A stretch of 6,932 nt of DNA from Bacteroides sp. GTDB taxonomy: Bacteria; Bacteroidota; Bacteroidia; Bacteroidales; Bacteroidaceae. The notes beneath the pieces are model-generated. The model did no database searches. It was given only the letters and a program-made list of their open reading frames with translations, and had not been told where the DNA came from. A program made the translations under genes and the position numbers. Position 1 is the stretch's first letter. Each line of letters begins with the position of its first letter. Below are positions 5,696 to 6,932 of the stretch, piece by piece. The stretch covers positions 1-6,932 of the forward strand of contig JAJPZL010000242.1 of the NCBI GenBank assembly GCA_021204375.1. Direction: 5' to 3'.

Positions 5696-6646
5696 ATGGA
5701 AAGAGAAAAGACCAGATGTCTGATCATCGGTTCCGGGCCGGCCGGTTATACAGCCGCGATCTATGCCGGACGCGCCAATATAGCCCCTATCCTCTATCAG
5801 GGTTTACAGCCGGGAGGACAGCTTACCACCACTACCGATATTGAGAATTTCCCGGGTTATCCCATGGGGATCAGCGGTTTCCAGATGATGGAAGACCTGA
5901 AAGACCAGGCTGCCCGTTTTGGTGCCGATATCCGTTTTGGACTGGCCACGAAAGCCGACCTGAGCAGGCCTCCTTATGTAGTTACGATCGACGAGGAGAA
6001 AGAGATTGAAGCCGACACCCTGATCATCGCTACCGGAGCTACTGCCAAATACCTGGGCCTGGATGATGAGGTTAAATATGCCGGTATGGGAGTTAGTGCC
6101 TGTGCTACCTGCGATGGTTTCTTCTACCGCAAGAAGGTAGTAGCGGTAGTGGGGGGTGGAGATACAGCTTGTGAAGAGGTGGTTTACCTGGCCGGACTCG
6201 CTGCCAAAGTATACCTGGTCGTACGAAAAAACCAGCTACGGGCTTCGAAGGTAATGCAGGAGCGTGTTTTCAACAACGATAAGATCGAGGTACTCTTCGA
6301 ACACAATGTAACCGGCCTGTATGGCGATGGGGGTGTAGAAGGTGCCCATGTAGTAAAACGGCTCAATGAGATGGACGAAGAGCGTTACGACCTGGCTATC
6401 GATGGCTTATTCTTAGCAATCGGGCATCACCCGAATACAGAGATCTTTAAAGAGTACCTGGAAACGGACGAAACGGGATATATTATTACCGAACCGGGTA
6501 CTCCGAAAACTAATCTACCGGGAGTTTTTGCTGCGGGAGATGTAGCGGACCCGGTGTACCGGCAGGCGATTACAGCTGCGGCAAGTGGTTGTAAAGCGGC
6601 GATTGAGGCAGAGAAGTATTTGTATGATAGGGAAGAAGGGTTGTGA
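5696..6646 (+). CDS. trxB: Thioredoxin-disulfide reductase
   Basis: A 316-residue cytoplasmic flavoenzyme that uses NADPH to reduce thioredoxin, which in turn supplies electrons to ribonucleotide reductase, peroxidases and other thiol proteins. The FAD-binding motif is GSGPAGYTAA (12-21), and PGGQLTTTTDIENFPGYP (39-56) follows. The redox-active disulfide is CATC (C136 and C139) within ACATCDGFF. The NADPH-binding fold has GGGDTACEE (153-161), and the second FAD motif is AAGDV (279-283). The usual HRRxxxR NADP-phosphate motif reads VRKNQLR (176-182) here: basic, but without the histidine and with lysine for the second arginine. Length is normal for the low-molecular-weight type, with no thioredoxin fusion. 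The ATG at 5696 has an A-rich leader and no Shine-Dalgarno, and is the last gene of the operon before a strong terminator. Confidence 0.95.
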   Translation: MEREKTRCLIIGSGPAGYTAAIYAGRANIAPILYQGLQPGGQLTTTTDIENFPGYPMGISGFQMMEDLKDQAARFGADIRFGLATKADLSRPPYVVTIDEEKEIEADTLIIATGATAKYLGLDDEVKYAGMGVSACATCDGFFYRKKVVAVVGGGDTACEEVVYLAGLAAKVYLVVRKNQLRASKVMQERVFNNDKIEVLFEHNVTGLYGDGGVEGAHVVKRLNEMDEERYDLAIDGLFLAIGHHPNTEIFKEYLETDETGYIITEPGTPKTNLPGVFAAGDVADPVYRQAITAAASGCKAAIEAEKYLYDREEGL

Positions 6647-6667
6647 TCGTCCTTTGGATGGAATATA

Positions 6668-6713
6668 AAGAAAGCGGGAATGACCGGATAGTTATTCCCG
6701 CTTTCTTATTTTT
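6668..6713 (+). terminator. Intrinsic terminator after trxB
   Basis: A perfect 14-base stem, AAGAAAGCGGGAAT (6668-6681) pairing with ATTCCCGCTTTCTT (6694-6707), closes a 12-base loop and is followed by ATTTTT. It lies 21 bases after the trxB stop. Read leftward, the hairpin is followed by only a short T-rich stretch (TATATTCC), so it could also serve, less strongly, the convergent gene ending at 6712. Confidence 0.9.
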
Positions 6714-6932
6714 ATCTATTAAACCATAAAGGAGGATAGTAGAGCGTATTCACATTTTTCTTTAACTTTATAAGAAGAGCGTTCACAAAAGGATAGACAA
6801 TATAAACCGCCAGAATGATGATAAGAAAATAAACCAGAGGCACAAAATCAGCATCGGTTGCTTCACGCGTAGTAAATTCAATAACTTTCCGGTACCAGAA
6901 CACAAACATCCCGGCATAGATCAGAATGGAAG
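6712..6932 (-). CDS. C-terminal part of an unidentified membrane protein (runs off the right edge)
   Basis: The reading frame stays open from the right edge to a TAA at 6712-6714, giving at least 72 C-terminal residues; the true start lies outside the window. A methionine at 6909 is internal, because coding-like hydrophobic sequence (SILIYAG) continues upstream of it. There is one clear membrane segment (about FVPLVYFLIIILAVYIVYPF) and a probable second at the edge (ILIYAGMFVFWY). Between them is a charged loop, RKVIEFTTREATDAD. The tail is LIKLKKNVNTLYYPPLWFNR, basic then aromatic, consistent with a cytoplasmic end by the positive-inside rule. It is convergent with trxB across a 65-base gap. 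I do not recognise the family. Confidence 0.6.
   Translation of the reverse strand, partial: SILIYAGMFVFWYRKVIEFTTREATDADFVPLVYFLIIILAVYIVYPFVNALLIKLKKNVNTLYYPPLWFNR

Noticed and set aside
1..6932. Mobile elements, CRISPR arrays, tRNA or rRNA genes, riboswitches, defence or toxin-antitoxin modules
   Set aside because: I looked on both strands and saw no repeat arrays, transposase motifs, cloverleaf structures or paired small genes. Everything present is compact housekeeping coding sequence.

Overview
The window reads as an ordinary, densely coded chromosomal segment from a member of the Bacteroidota, most likely order Bacteroidales. The evidence is the promoter grammar (exact matches to the Bacteroidota -7 element TAnnTTTG in the one divergent intergenic region), A/T-rich translation leaders that mostly lack a Shine-Dalgarno sequence, a DUF5063 protein, a short-linker FtsK and a divergent LolA-like chaperone. 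I cannot assign a genus from sequence alone.

Layout. Positions 1-98 are an A/T-rich gap with a possible leftward promoter. Positions 99-2478 hold three tightly packed leftward genes, in transcription order: a DUF5063 protein, a DEDDy-type 3'-5' exonuclease (4-base stop/start overlap), and an RlmI-type 23S rRNA cytosine methyltransferase (8-base gap). Positions 2479-2564 are a compact divergent promoter region. Positions 2565-6646 hold three rightward genes with 24- and 20-base gaps: ftsK (DNA translocase), a LolA-like lipoprotein chaperone, and trxB (thioredoxin reductase). A strong intrinsic terminator (6668-6713) follows. The right edge carries the 3' end of a convergent leftward gene for an unidentified membrane protein.

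How the genes fit together. The leftward cluster joins rRNA modification and a nuclease to a conserved protein of unknown role. The rightward cluster joins chromosome segregation at division, envelope lipoprotein handling and cytoplasmic thiol redox. All look like housekeeping functions. I see no mobile element, CRISPR array, tRNA, rRNA, phage gene or frameshift, and no stretch over 100 bases without a gene.

I found no convincing undescribed system. The points most worth a second look are the overlapping divergent promoters with an A-tract between them, the uncharacterised DUF5063 protein translationally coupled to the exonuclease, the lipobox-like signal peptide on the LolA-like protein, and the contrasting Shine-Dalgarno placement before ftsK and before the LolA-like gene.
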